Below are positions 1 to 10,150 of a DNA stretch of 64,000 bases, in pieces. The DNA is from an uncultured Saprospiraceae bacterium. Its GTDB lineage: Bacteria; Bacteroidota; Bacteroidia; Chitinophagales; Saprospiraceae. The translations under genes were made by a program, and so were the position numbers. The notes below the pieces were generated by a model that saw nothing but the letters and a program-made list of their open reading frames with translations, was not told the DNA's origin and did not search any database. The stretch is taken from contig CAKZQC010000046.1 in assembly GCA_937139495.1 (NCBI GenBank), forward strand, positions 1-64,000. The letters are read 5' to 3'. Every line of letters starts with the position of its first letter. Position 1 is the stretch's first letter.

Positions 1-563
<563 letters not shown>

Positions 564-816
564 TCGTTTCTTATATTATATTTTAGCTTGTAGCTAAATT
601 AATTCAACGCTTGATTCTTACTTACCTTGCTTATTATATTTTGTTCTTCCTGTCGTTTCAATTAACTCTTTACGTTAGTACTCTTTACTAACTCTCTATT
701 TCTTAAATGTTTGCTTTAAAGTTTAAAACTTTATACCGCACATTCTTTCTTCGTTTCATTTTTCAAAACACAACTTTTTGCGTTTCGTTATTTACCCTTC
801 TTTGTCAAGGCGAGTG

Positions 817-847
817 CAAAGATACAGCTCTTTTTGTATTCTCCAAA
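817..847 (-). promoter_or_regulatory. rRNA promoter P1 (proximal)
   Basis: Minus strand: -33 TTTG (847-844), a 19-nt spacer, then -7 TATCTTTG (824-817). This is an exact match to the Bacteroidota housekeeping promoter TTTG-N19-TAnnTTTG. It is the closest of four such promoters to the 16S 5' end. Confidence 0.85.
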
Positions 848-919
848 ACTTTTTAAAAGTTTCTTTAAATTCTTTTTTAGTCGCTATTTCTTAAACACCT
901 TTCTTTTGTAAGGCGATTG

Positions 920-950
920 CAAAGATACGATGACTTTTTGTCTCTCCAAA
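920..950 (-). promoter_or_regulatory. rRNA promoter P2
   Basis: Minus strand: TTTG (950-947), 19-nt spacer, TATCTTTG (927-920). It lies 103 bp upstream of P1 and shares the downstream context GCAATCGCCTT, so it is a diverged copy of the same unit. Confidence 0.85.
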
Positions 951-1048
951 TTTATTGCTAAATTATTTTGAATCTTTTTTCGTCGTTTCTTTTTAAGCTA
1001 TCTTCCTAGTGAAGATAACGCTTGCATTCTTTTCCTTGAAGGCGATTG

Positions 1049-1079
1049 CAAAGGTACAACCTTTTTTCTTTTATCCAAA
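1049..1079 (-). promoter_or_regulatory. rRNA promoter P3
   Basis: Minus strand: TTTG (1079-1076), 19-nt spacer, TACCTTTG (1056-1049), followed by CAATCGCCTT as in P2. The spacer is A-rich. Confidence 0.85.
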
Positions 1080-1154
1080 CTATTTGAACTTTTTTAGAAA
1101 AAACTTTGTTTTCATTCCTTTTCTTTTCAACCCACTTCTCTTCCGAAGCGATTG

Positions 1155-1185
1155 CAAAGGTACGTATTTTATTCGCCCTACCAAA
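1155..1185 (-). promoter_or_regulatory. rRNA promoter P4 (distal)
   Basis: Minus strand: TTTG (1185-1182), 19-nt spacer, TACCTTTG (1162-1155), followed by CAATCGCTTC. It is the most upstream of the four tandem promoters, about 590 bp from the 16S 5' end. Confidence 0.85.
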
Positions 1186-1435
1186 TTTTTATTCGCTTTT
1201 CGATGAATCGTTTCTGTACAAAATAGCTGTAGTGCCTTTGTATGCTAGCTTGTAGGTGGTTTATTTATTTTTAATTTTGCTGAACATGGCTTTGTGATGT
1301 GGTCGTATTGTCCCGCTATTGCTGTTTTCTTTCTTTTGTTTTTTTCGCAGGAGCGATGGTAATAGGGGCTGCATCGCAGCAGATGCCGTAGCAACGTGGA
1401 GGTAGCCGAGCGAATAGCGAGCCTGTGCACGTAGC

Positions 1436-1497
1436 GACACCTATATATAAAGATAGCGACCACACTACGTGCGTCGCTATCTTTATATATAGGTGTC
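1436..1497. repeat. Perfect 25-bp inverted repeat in a GC-rich intergenic island
   Basis: Arms 1436-1460 and 1473-1497 are perfectly complementary around a 12-nt loop. The neighbouring 1350-1435 is clearly richer in G and C than the AT-rich flanks and holds further short self-complementary pieces; GCACGTAG at 1427 can also pair with CTACGTGC in the loop. It sits 66 bp after the sprA stop and could end sprA transcription, but no U-run follows it on either strand. A REP-like or palindromic repeat is as likely. The open frame at 1245-1463 has no protein-like composition and is not called. Confidence 0.7.
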
Positions 1498-1562
1498 CTG
1501 CCCTTATTCTTATTTAGTCCTTACTATAACTATACCTTATAGTATATAATAAGGTAACTGTA

Positions 1563-4500
1563 TTATTGAGATAAAGAGAAACGTATGGTTAATCCTCCTT
1601 TGACACTAGTAATAGGAAATGATGTGGAAACCGCTGGTATCGTCTGGCTGTAATCTACAAATAGACGGAAAGTCAATCGATTGTTAGGCACCCATTCTAT
1701 AGAAGGAGCGATACGGATTGTTTTCATACCACGTGTGGCAACAGATTGATCTTGGTCTAGAATGTGATTAACAGTCTTGTCGTCTCTAAATGAGATATCA
1801 CACTTTAGGTTCAATTCATCTTTCGCTATGGTCTTACCAAAGCTAAAGTTAAAATCCATGTCTCCTACTTTTGTCTTCGTTTTCGTCTTATCCTCTTCCT
1901 TCTTCTTTTTACTTTTTAGTAGGTTCGTCAAGTTTTTGAATTTGAAATCTTTGAATCTCCAACCAAAACCTACGGTAATATCTGTTGTATTCTGTTCGCT
2001 AAGTTGGTAATCAATGAAACTCATCGATAAATTCCGACTTGATTTGTAATTGAATCGTAATGATAGATCGTTTTGGAATCTCATATCTAAGCCTATCAAT
2101 GGATTGAAAGATTCGCTAATGACTAATGTCGGTATCTCAAACGTCGAATAGAAGTTTTGGCTATTGATGTCTGTTTGTTCTGGATTTTCTTGAAAATCTA
2201 AATCGGTCGCAAAGCTATTGACGTTCAAGCTGGATTGATAGCCGTGTGTCAAGCTAAAGCTTTTGAAAATTTTGTCTAGCCCTTTAATTTTGGCTAATCC
2301 ATTGTAAGTGAGTTTCCAGTTGGGCATTGGCATAATATCTCTAATATCCATATTGACATCAATAGCTCTAGCATCTCTACCGTTGTAGGCAGCCAAGAAA
2401 GATGGAATCAATACATCTTGTTGATAACGTCCGAAGCCTTCGGTGTAGCCCAAGCTTCTATCGACAGAGTCTGCGTGTGTCCCCAATCCTAATCGCTCCG
2501 ATATAACTAGACGATTTTGCTCAAAGGTCTCGAAATTGACCGAAGAGTTTGCACCTTTAGTTCCTTGTTGATCAAAGAAAGACGCTAATGGCAAATATGA
2601 TACTTTGACGTTACCCATTCGCATAGGCGTTAGGTGCTCAAAGCTGTTGCTAATTTGATCTTCTACTTTGAATAATTCCGAATAGTTTTCGGTAACGCTT
2701 TTCTCTAAATCAATGTCAATCTTAAATCCTCTAACAGGTTCTAATGTTACTTTGGCAGAATAACGAATATTGTGCGTTTGTAATACTTGTCCATTGAGAA
2801 AAATATTGTCGGTAATCAGTCCTTCGCTCGCCGCATTGTCGAGCCATGCACGGTCAGGCTGCAAGCCTGCAATAAATCCAATTCCTGGTTTGGTGAACGT
2901 GGCATCTTGTCCAAGATACTTTGACATACCTGTAAACCCTGGTAGCACAGTAGAGAAATCTTCGTCGTAGGTTAGTCGAGCTCGCTGAATAAGCATGAGC
3001 GGACGCAACACCGCACGCACTCCATCACTAGGTTCTATCTTATCCCGTACCTTTTGCATTTCGGCACGCCACTTTACGAGTTCCAGTCTTCTTCTCTCTT
3101 TCTCTTTTTCGCGTTCTTCTTTGTCTTCAATTTGACTCAGTGGATTCGGGAACTGTGGTTTGTCTGGAAACTGTGGCTTTTGAGGTGGCTTAGCGTTTGG
3201 ACGCTTTGGTGTATTTATTTTCTTTAGAAATTTCGATTTGTTGTACAGTTTAGTAAACTGGAAATCCCCTGTTAGTTGACGCTTCTGCGTATTCTGTATG
3301 GTATTGCCTAAGCTATCTAGATTGAGTGCGGCGGCTGTCCAACTGTATGTTGTATTATATTGAGCTTTGACGGTAATCCAATCCAAGATGGGGATTTTGC
3401 TAAACGGCAGTGTATAACTCAAGCTCATATTGTGCTGATAGTTTTTGGTACGACCAAAACGCTTGATATTATTCCAGAGCGAATCTCGTTTGACTTGGTC
3501 ATTGATACGTCCTTCTGGCTCATCAATAACACCGTTGTTGATTCCTGTATAATTGAAGCGTATTGATTTTGTGAAATTCCAATTAAGATTGTACGAACGT
3601 ATCCAAGAAAATTTCTTGTCGTAATAGGTACTTGATGCTTCATCGGTAAAACGGTAAGTTGTTTCGCCAAAATCTCTACGAAGTTCGTTGCGGAATCCAA
3701 CACTATTTGGTAGTGGGTTGAAGTTGATGTCACTGATAATCTTTAGCCAGTCTTTTGCCTTCTTATTCTTTATTTTAGAAAAAGCTTTCTTGAATGGATA
3801 GATAGATTTGAGTCCTGGTGAATATTTATAATCAATAATCCCTCGGTTTTCCGTTCTTTCTTCTCGTTCAATAAGCGGAGAACGGAAGACGTTCTTCGAT
3901 TGTGCATAGGTGAATGAAAAATTAGAAATGTCCGTCGGTAAAGCTATGAACTTAGAAGTTCTGTTCTTCTTGACATCGGTAAAGTTGAAACTAGAAATCG
4001 TCCGTACAGTACGAGCGGCTTGACGCACCGAGTCCCGCACTTGCAAATCGGCAATACCTGCCAAACGTTCTTCTAGGGGAACATCTAACTGATAGGGGTC
4101 GTACTCTGGCGTGCTAATTTCTTGTGAGTATTGTGCATAAAACGGTATATTCAGTCCCCATTTTTCTGGGAAGAACTTATCGAGTTTGAGCGAGCCTGAA
4201 AAATCGTATTGAATTTTTTCTTCTCTACTTCTTTCATTTACTTTTTGGTCGATACTACCAAATCCAATAGATTGGTAACTACCAGAAGCTGTTACCTGTC
4301 CAAGGTCTGCCAACTGTACGTCTAGTCTTGCCAAACCTGCAAAACCACCACGCTCGTCAAAACCTGTCAATCGCAACTCGTTGACCCATACTTCCACACA
4401 ACGATTGATACCATCGTCCTTGCGATTGCGAATACCAATCATCACTGACTCCACTTCTCCTAGTGTTGGGTTACCAATAATCTTGACTATATTATCGGGC

Positions 4501-7500
4501 TTGTCTGGATCGGTAGAGGTGTACAAATCATTGAGAGCTCCTCCAAACTGTTCTCTTTCCGTTTTGAGTTTGCGCAGCAACTCTAATGAAAAATCTACTT
4601 CATTTTCTTCTAACCAAACATTGGTCGGTTCTGCGGTACCGTTGCCTACTTGCGACATGGTCAATGGTATCTCGTATTCGTAATAGTTGTTCTCAAAATC
4701 ACTACCCAAACGCATAAACAATGTCATATCACCTGCATCATTGGTAACAGCGTCGCTTACGTCTTCTGCGTGTACCCACATTTTGAGGCGTTCATATACT
4801 CGTATATCCAAATCTAGATTTTTGTAGATACTTCTTGCGTCGCCATCTTCTAGATTACAAACTTTGATAGACTGCGATTGTTCGTTTTGTTGTGCATTGT
4901 TGACCGAACCAATGATTTGTTCTCTCTGCACTCCTGGAGGAATAACATAGTTGAAAGGTGTTTTGGAACCGTTTTCTTCAATATTGACACCTGATACATC
5001 AAATGAAGTACTGTTGAAGTCTTCGTCTGGCATGACTAAACCGGGTAATGCTAAGCTACGGAGGTAACGTCTCCATTGGTTACGCACCAAATCCAGACGA
5101 GCAAAACGCAAGGTAGTTTCTGCATCGAAACCAGTCATGTACATTCGCATGAAGCGAATAGAACGAAAATCTGGAATACCGCCTACTTTGCCTGTAAATT
5201 CGGTTACTGGTATTTTCATTTGATACCAATAAACAGACTCGGAGTTGTTGTTGGCATCGGTGTAATCCATGCGAACAGAATCAACGGTGTATTGCGTGAA
5301 AGCTACTTCTTCTGCATTGGAACCACCATCTCTACGAATAGGGATACGGTATTGGAAGAAAGATTCTTGTTCGTTGAGTGTATTATCTTTGTTCAAATCT
5401 TCCGAATCGGGTACGTTGGTAGCTGTAGAGATCGTTTGGTTGGCTCCTGAGGTTGTTCCTGGTTCGTTCGATGAGTTCCCTTGCGGGTTATTGTATTTCT
5501 TGTATCGCCCAATGACAGTGTGTCCTGCTGGTGGATTATCGTCGTAGAAAGCATCTCGATAAAATCTAAAATCATCGTTAGCTGGATCTTCTAGTGCTGC
5601 TAAATATACAGGATTGTTGGCACCCAATATATTCCGCAAGGAATCTAAATAAGAAGCATAATGCAAGCGCTCGCCTTCATTATCAAATCCATCTAGCCCG
5701 ATATCTTGTTGGTCACGAATAGCAGGATCATTGTCGAATGCTCTCGTAATAGCTTGCGTACGTGGAATACGTGACCAAACGGTTGTATCCACTCTAGAAC
5801 TTGCATTGGAATCTGGAATACCGTTCTCAAAGAATAATCTCGAATCTTTCAGGATATCCTCCGATACATCTCCTAGCTCTATATAAAGCTCGCCACCATT
5901 TCCACCACGTCCTTCCTTGAACGGGCTCATAACCCAAACTTCTATAAACTCAATATTATTGGCTTCAAAATCATTGTTCTGTAGGCTACGCATGATACCT
6001 CCCCACTTTTCGGTTGGGTTGACAAACTCTCCCGTAGTAGGGTCTATATTTTCTGTACTAAAATTGTAAGGACCTCTTTCGGTTGGATAGTACGTCATAT
6101 CAAAAGTACGTAATCCTTGGTATTGCAATCCAGAGTTTTGGCGGTTCTGAAATACGTCTTGCTGTTGAATTTCTTTGACATACAAACTACTCTGATCAGC
6201 GGCTGTAATTCCAGTTGCTCCATTGACGGACAAATTTGGCTCTATATTGTACCAAGATATTTTTGCTCTATTTTTGTTGTAATCCAAATCGTTGGCGAGC
6301 TTCGCTTCTGGAAACATCGGACTGCTACCATCATCGCTTGGCGTAGAAGATAGTACCCAATTGAGACTAGGAATGGACAAGTTAAAATTGCTAGCACTTC
6401 CCTCAAAATCATCAATATAAACAACGCCACCTTCATCAGTTCCCTGATCAATAATACTAGGCGAACCTGGTATCAGGTGGGCAAATTCTCCTGTAAAGGA
6501 AATTGTTGACATTGCCTTGGTGTTGATCAACGGTATTTTGTCGATAATACGAGTTAGCCATGGAGCTTCGGTACTATATTGTATATCAAACCCATAGATA
6601 CTATTGGCAATAGGGTCGTCGCCATAGTTTACTTTCTGTGTAAATGGACGTTCGTTGAGGTGCAAGAACGTAGCTCCAATATTGAATTTGTCGTTGATGA
6701 AATAATCAAAACGAGTTCCAAAAAAGCCCTGTTGGTTGAAACCAAAAGTAGCGTTATCTTCAAACGCAACGCGTACGGGTTGCCCCGAATTGAGGTATGC
6801 TTCATTTAGTATCTTGATTCGACCCAAGTTGTAGTCAATAGTATAATCGGTTCCTTCGGTCAAGGTACGACCACCTGCCGTAACGACTACAGACCCTTTG
6901 GGGATATTGAATCCACCTAAAGAAATTTCAGACGAGACACTCGACTTGTAACGCCCTCTGATGATAAAGCGGTTGTATTCTGGAAATTGTCGTGCAATCG
7001 TAATCGTTGAATCGTACAGCTCGTTGTACACATACTTTTGAGCCGCTGGGTGCAAACTAGCTGGGTTATTGGGGTCGCTCAAAAACTTATTTTCGAGCGA
7101 GCTACCAAATGGCTCTAGTACTGGGAAAATCACTCGCCCATTCTGTGGTAGAATAGTAATCCCGGGTACATAATCAAACTGCCCATCTCTAATCGGGTCT
7201 CTTGCTCTATTCAAGTTATCTAAGTTGAACAAGGTCAAAAGTGGCACGTCCTCGATAGGACCATCTGGCAAAAATCTTTTCTCTCCTCCTCCTGGATCTT
7301 GATAGAATACATCCAACATGAAATCTTCTTCATTAATTTGGTATGCTCCTAGCGAGTAGATATTCTTCATCATCAAGTCCCATATCGGCAAATCGACACG
7401 AGTACGGGTACCTTTCAGCAACTTGAGGTGCATGACATTGAGCGTGTCGGCATCGGTCGGCAAATCTTGTGCAAACTCTCCTACCTGATACGTCTTGCCA

Positions 7501-8969
7501 TTGTAAGTATATTGATAGGCTACGGCAACGACATCGGTTGGCTTAATCGAAGTATTGACCGAAATGTATCCTAATTTGGGGTCGTAGTTAAATTCTGTTT
7601 CTGCAAGTTTTCTAGCTCGGATTTTAGAAAAATCCTCTGCATCGCTCATATTGAAATTTGTTTGCAGTGTACTGATAGAGTTTTGCAAACTTCTAGCTCC
7701 ATTGCTTTGTAGCAATTCGCTGTAGAGTGTATTGGCATCATTGTCAGGCAGTCTATTGTTGTACAAATCGACTCCTTGTTCGGTAGCGATAGCAGGATTA
7801 TAAGTGTTGTTACTCACCATCTTATTGATGTTGGTTTCACCCAAATCCGCATACGCTACAATATCTCTTACGCCTTCTGTTACGTTACGGTCATTGGTTA
7901 CCCAAACTTCTATTTTGGTAATATTGAATAACGAGTTGACGAGTGGTAACGTTTTTAAACTTTGTTCGTAGTTCTCTCTGTTGTAATGCGAGAGGAAGAA
8001 ATGACGGTTTTCGTCGTATTGGTCAGCAGACACTTCAAAGTTTTGCAATTGCGACCCACCTTGTATTTGTATTTCTTTACGTTTGGTTTGGCTTTGCGAA
8101 GCAACCAAAGAAACACTCAATCGACCAAATTGCAAATCGGTACGGAAACCAAATAGGTTTTGGCGACCTTGTATCAGTGAAGAACGCAGTGGAAAACTCA
8201 CGTTACCTGCTTCGATTTTTTTGATAATATCATCTTCCGAACATTCGGTATCGCTCAGGTATTCTACTTTGATTTGTCTATCAAAGTCAAATGTTGCTTG
8301 TGTATTGTAGTTGAACGAAAGTTGGAGCTTCTGCCCTATCTTACCGACTACACTCAGCTGGATATTCATATCAAAATCAAACCCACCTTGTTGCTGCTGT
8401 TGTTCTGTCAATATAGGATTGGCGATTCGCTGATAATCGAACCCAAAAGTAAGATCAATGTTACCTTGTGGACGGACATCAATTGTTGACCCACAAAATA
8501 GGCGTTCGGTCAAACTTTGTTTGATATTTTCTTCGTAGGGGGCAATAGGATCACCTGCGGTGACAATACCTGTTTTGTTTCGTTTCGCCAATTCTTTGTA
8601 ATAAGAACTGTCCTCCTCTTTTTGTCGCCACGCCATATATTCTTTGGGTGTGAGGTACATGGGAGGGCGATAGTTGGCACCTTCTACTGTCTCGGTCACG
8701 ATATAGTATCCAGATTCTACGTCATATTCTACGCTCTTCTCAATGACTTTGGGGTCTTTGAGATCAAATGGATTTTTTTGACCATCGGTCACATAATTTC
8801 CTTGTCGGTCTTGAAGTGGCGGCAAGGTATCTGGAGCATTAATCGTAATAGGTAATGTCCAATAGTTGTCATTTAGGTTGTAATGAGTAGGCTTGTTTGG
8901 GGAAGCCCAACATACAGTAATACCGAGTAGCAATGACAAACAGCTAAAACTAATAGTCTTAAGATTCAT
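1563..8969 (-). CDS. sprA: SprA/Sov, type IX secretion outer-membrane translocon
   Basis: SprA forms the very large outer-membrane barrel through which T9SS cargo and gliding adhesins leave the cell. Seen: about 2,468 residues, the usual size of the family; an N-terminal signal peptide (MNLKTISFSCLSLLLG); the typical N-terminal block rich in barrel strands (STIDVRPQGNIDLTFGFDYQ, GRQNLFGFRTDLQFGRLSVS); and a final barrel strand ending TIRFSLSQ. The open frame continues to a Met at 9065, but that start would put 32 odd residues before the signal peptide and lies upstream of a -7 box at 9047-9054, so 8969 is chosen. It follows ruvA on the same strand. Gene identity is very sure; the start is inferred. 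Confidence 0.96.
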   Translation of the reverse strand: MNLKTISFSCLSLLLGITVCWASPNKPTHYNLNDNYWTLPITINAPDTLPPLQDRQGNYVTDGQKNPFDLKDPKVIEKSVEYDVESGYYIVTETVEGANYRPPMYLTPKEYMAWRQKEEDSSYYKELAKRNKTGIVTAGDPIAPYEENIKQSLTERLFCGSTIDVRPQGNIDLTFGFDYQRIANPILTEQQQQQGGFDFDMNIQLSVVGKIGQKLQLSFNYNTQATFDFDRQIKVEYLSDTECSEDDIIKKIEAGNVSFPLRSSLIQGRQNLFGFRTDLQFGRLSVSLVASQSQTKRKEIQIQGGSQLQNFEVSADQYDENRHFFLSHYNRENYEQSLKTLPLVNSLFNITKIEVWVTNDRNVTEGVRDIVAYADLGETNINKMVSNNTYNPAIATEQGVDLYNNRLPDNDANTLYSELLQSNGARSLQNSISTLQTNFNMSDAEDFSKIRARKLAETEFNYDPKLGYISVNTSIKPTDVVAVAYQYTYNGKTYQVGEFAQDLPTDADTLNVMHLKLLKGTRTRVDLPIWDLMMKNIYSLGAYQINEEDFMLDVFYQDPGGGEKRFLPDGPIEDVPLLTLFNLDNLNRARDPIRDGQFDYVPGITILPQNGRVIFPVLEPFGSSLENKFLSDPNNPASLHPAAQKYVYNELYDSTITIARQFPEYNRFIIRGRYKSSVSSEISLGGFNIPKGSVVVTAGGRTLTEGTDYTIDYNLGRIKILNEAYLNSGQPVRVAFEDNATFGFNQQGFFGTRFDYFINDKFNIGATFLHLNERPFTQKVNYGDDPIANSIYGFDIQYSTEAPWLTRIIDKIPLINTKAMSTISFTGEFAHLIPGSPSIIDQGTDEGGVVYIDDFEGSASNFNLSIPSLNWVLSSTPSDDGSSPMFPEAKLANDLDYNKNRAKISWYNIEPNLSVNGATGITAADQSSLYVKEIQQQDVFQNRQNSGLQYQGLRTFDMTYYPTERGPYNFSTENIDPTTGEFVNPTEKWGGIMRSLQNNDFEANNIEFIEVWVMSPFKEGRGGNGGELYIELGDVSEDILKDSRLFFENGIPDSNASSRVDTTVWSRIPRTQAITRAFDNDPAIRDQQDIGLDGFDNEGERLHYASYLDSLRNILGANNPVYLAALEDPANDDFRFYRDAFYDDNPPAGHTVIGRYKKYNNPQGNSSNEPGTTSGANQTISTATNVPDSEDLNKDNTLNEQESFFQYRIPIRRDGGSNAEEVAFTQYTVDSVRMDYTDANNNSESVYWYQMKIPVTEFTGKVGGIPDFRSIRFMRMYMTGFDAETTLRFARLDLVRNQWRRYLRSLALPGLVMPDEDFNSTSFDVSGVNIEENGSKTPFNYVIPPGVQREQIIGSVNNAQQNEQSQSIKVCNLEDGDARSIYKNLDLDIRVYERLKMWVHAEDVSDAVTNDAGDMTLFMRLGSDFENNYYEYEIPLTMSQVGNGTAEPTNVWLEENEVDFSLELLRKLKTEREQFGGALNDLYTSTDPDKPDNIVKIIGNPTLGEVESVMIGIRNRKDDGINRCVEVWVNELRLTGFDERGGFAGLARLDVQLADLGQVTASGSYQSIGFGSIDQKVNERSREEKIQYDFSGSLKLDKFFPEKWGLNIPFYAQYSQEISTPEYDPYQLDVPLEERLAGIADLQVRDSVRQAARTVRTISSFNFTDVKKNRTSKFIALPTDISNFSFTYAQSKNVFRSPLIEREERTENRGIIDYKYSPGLKSIYPFKKAFSKIKNKKAKDWLKIISDINFNPLPNSVGFRNELRRDFGETTYRFTDEASSTYYDKKFSWIRSYNLNWNFTKSIRFNYTGINNGVIDEPEGRINDQVKRDSLWNNIKRFGRTKNYQHNMSLSYTLPFSKIPILDWITVKAQYNTTYSWTAAALNLDSLGNTIQNTQKRQLTGDFQFTKLYNKSKFLKKINTPKRPNAKPPQKPQFPDKPQFPNPLSQIEDKEEREKEKERRRLELVKWRAEMQKVRDKIEPSDGVRAVLRPLMLIQRARLTYDEDFSTVLPGFTGMSKYLGQDATFTKPGIGFIAGLQPDRAWLDNAASEGLITDNIFLNGQVLQTHNIRYSAKVTLEPVRGFKIDIDLEKSVTENYSELFKVEDQISNSFEHLTPMRMGNVKVSYLPLASFFDQQGTKGANSSVNFETFEQNRLVISERLGLGTHADSVDRSLGYTEGFGRYQQDVLIPSFLAAYNGRDARAIDVNMDIRDIMPMPNWKLTYNGLAKIKGLDKIFKSFSLTHGYQSSLNVNSFATDLDFQENPEQTDINSQNFYSTFEIPTLVISESFNPLIGLDMRFQNDLSLRFNYKSSRNLSMSFIDYQLSEQNTTDITVGFGWRFKDFKFKNLTNLLKSKKKKEEDKTKTKTKVGDMDFNFSFGKTIAKDELNLKCDISFRDDKTVNHILDQDQSVATRGMKTIRIAPSIEWVPNNRLTFRLFVDYSQTIPAVSTSFPITSVKGGLTIRFSLSQ

Positions 8970-9359
8970 ATAGTTGGATAGAATTATTCGCTGACAAAAT
9001 GGCGTACGAGTTCTTTCAAAATAAAAAGTCAGCCCATACCAAGCTACAAAAATATTGAATTTCATTGGCTTTGTATGGGTATCCTAACAATTAATTTGGA
9101 ATAGCAATATAGATTAACAGTCTATATCAGACTTATCTTGTCATTGACCTAGATTAAGAAGCATGATAGCGGCAAGTTTTATCAAAAATCGTTTTAGGTG
9201 ATTATTGACACGTGGGCAACAAGTAGCTGGCTTCAAATAGAATGTGTAGAGGTTCTGGCGAATAGTGCAGTATTTAGAGTTCACTAATGGACAGATGCAA
9301 TGGACAAAAGAAGTATTAGACAGGAGTTATTGACCTAGTAGCTGCGGTTGGTACCGCAA
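8970..9359 (-). promoter_or_regulatory. sprA upstream region with candidate -7 box
   Basis: This gap between ruvA and sprA has no convincing gene. TATTTTTG on the minus strand (9054-9047) fits the TAnnTTTG box and would start RNA near 9040, about 70 nt before the chosen sprA start. No TTTG stands 19 nt upstream, so the promoter is only suggestive. Nothing else was recognised in the region. Confidence 0.4.
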
Positions 9360-9965
9360 TTAAGAAGCCAATTGTGCTAATGCTAGTTTGATGAGTACTC
9401 CTGCGTCGTCAACGTCTGGACTGGTTTTGAGTACTCGATTAAGAGTTTTTTGGACTTGCATCTTATTAAACCCTAACGCAACCAAGGCGGCAAGTGCTTC
9501 CTCTCGTGCTACATTATTGTTTGTTAAAGTTTGAGCAATCGCCAAGCTTTCTGCTCCACTGTCCTTCAATAGTTTATCTTTTAGTTCGAGTACAATACGT
9601 TTGGCAGCCTTCGGTCCAATTCCTTTTGCGGTCTTGAGTACGGCTATATTTTCTGCTATAATAGCTCCTCGCAATTCGGCAGCCGAAAAAGCAGAAAGGA
9701 GTACTCTAGCGGTATTGGGTCCTACACCTGATACACCGATTAGATGACGGAATAGGTTTCGTTCTTGTTCTTCTGCAAAACCATATAGCGTTTGGCTATC
9801 TTCTTTGACGACAAAGTGCGTAAGTATGGTTACTTCTGTTGCTTCCTTAATTTCGTGATAAGTATTGATACTAATGTGTACCAAATAACCTAAGCCTCCC
9901 GTAGTTTCTACAATAATCTCTGTTTGACTCTTGTGCGTTATTTTTCCTTTGATGTAGGCAATCAT
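9360..9965 (-). CDS. ruvA: Holliday junction branch migration protein RuvA
   Basis: RuvA binds four-way DNA junctions and loads the RuvB motor for branch migration in recombinational repair. Seen: 201 residues, normal length; the N-terminal OB fold starting MIAYIKGKI; two helix-hairpin-helix motifs (GVSGVGPNTARVLL at about 77-90 and KGIGPKAAKRIVLEL at about 113-127); and the C-terminal RuvB-contacting three-helix domain (EEALAALVALGFNKMQ). It is upstream of sprA on the same strand, with a gap of about 390 bp to the chosen sprA start. ruvA next to sprA is, as I recall, a common arrangement in Bacteroidota. Confidence 0.97.
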   Translation of the reverse strand: MIAYIKGKITHKSQTEIIVETTGGLGYLVHISINTYHEIKEATEVTILTHFVVKEDSQTLYGFAEEQERNLFRHLIGVSGVGPNTARVLLSAFSAAELRGAIIAENIAVLKTAKGIGPKAAKRIVLELKDKLLKDSGAESLAIAQTLTNNNVAREEALAALVALGFNKMQVQKTLNRVLKTSPDVDDAGVLIKLALAQLAS

Positions 9966-10076
9966 ATTTTTTTTTGATTAAGTGTTACTGTAAAGTTACC
10001 GTAAGTTTTGTTAGTAACCAACCACAACAGTTGTTAATATAGTTTAACTACTTGACAAGGCAATTTGGTTGGTAAA

Positions 10077-10130
10077 GTAGGCACATAAAAAAAGACTATC
10101 TTTTTGGATAGTCTTTTTTTATGTGCCTAC
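10077..10130. terminator. Two-sided intrinsic terminator
   Basis: A perfect 24-bp stem (10077-10100 with 10107-10130) closes on a 6-nt loop. The core GACTATC is followed by seven T residues, mirrored by A residues on the other side, so it can work on either strand. It lies 21 bp after the stop of the YceI-like lipoprotein gene and isolates it from ruvA. Confidence 0.85.
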
Positions 10131-10150
10131 TTGTGTAGTATTCGATTTGG

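Noticed and set aside
817..1185. Repeat array considered as CRISPR
   Set aside because: The repeated units are about 30 bp but diverged and unevenly spaced (103-129 bp), and match promoter elements exactly; no cas genes are present.
1245..1463. 72-codon open frame on the minus strand
   Set aside because: Low-complexity, Arg/His/Ser-rich product with no protein-like pattern; it runs through the palindromic island and has no promoter support.
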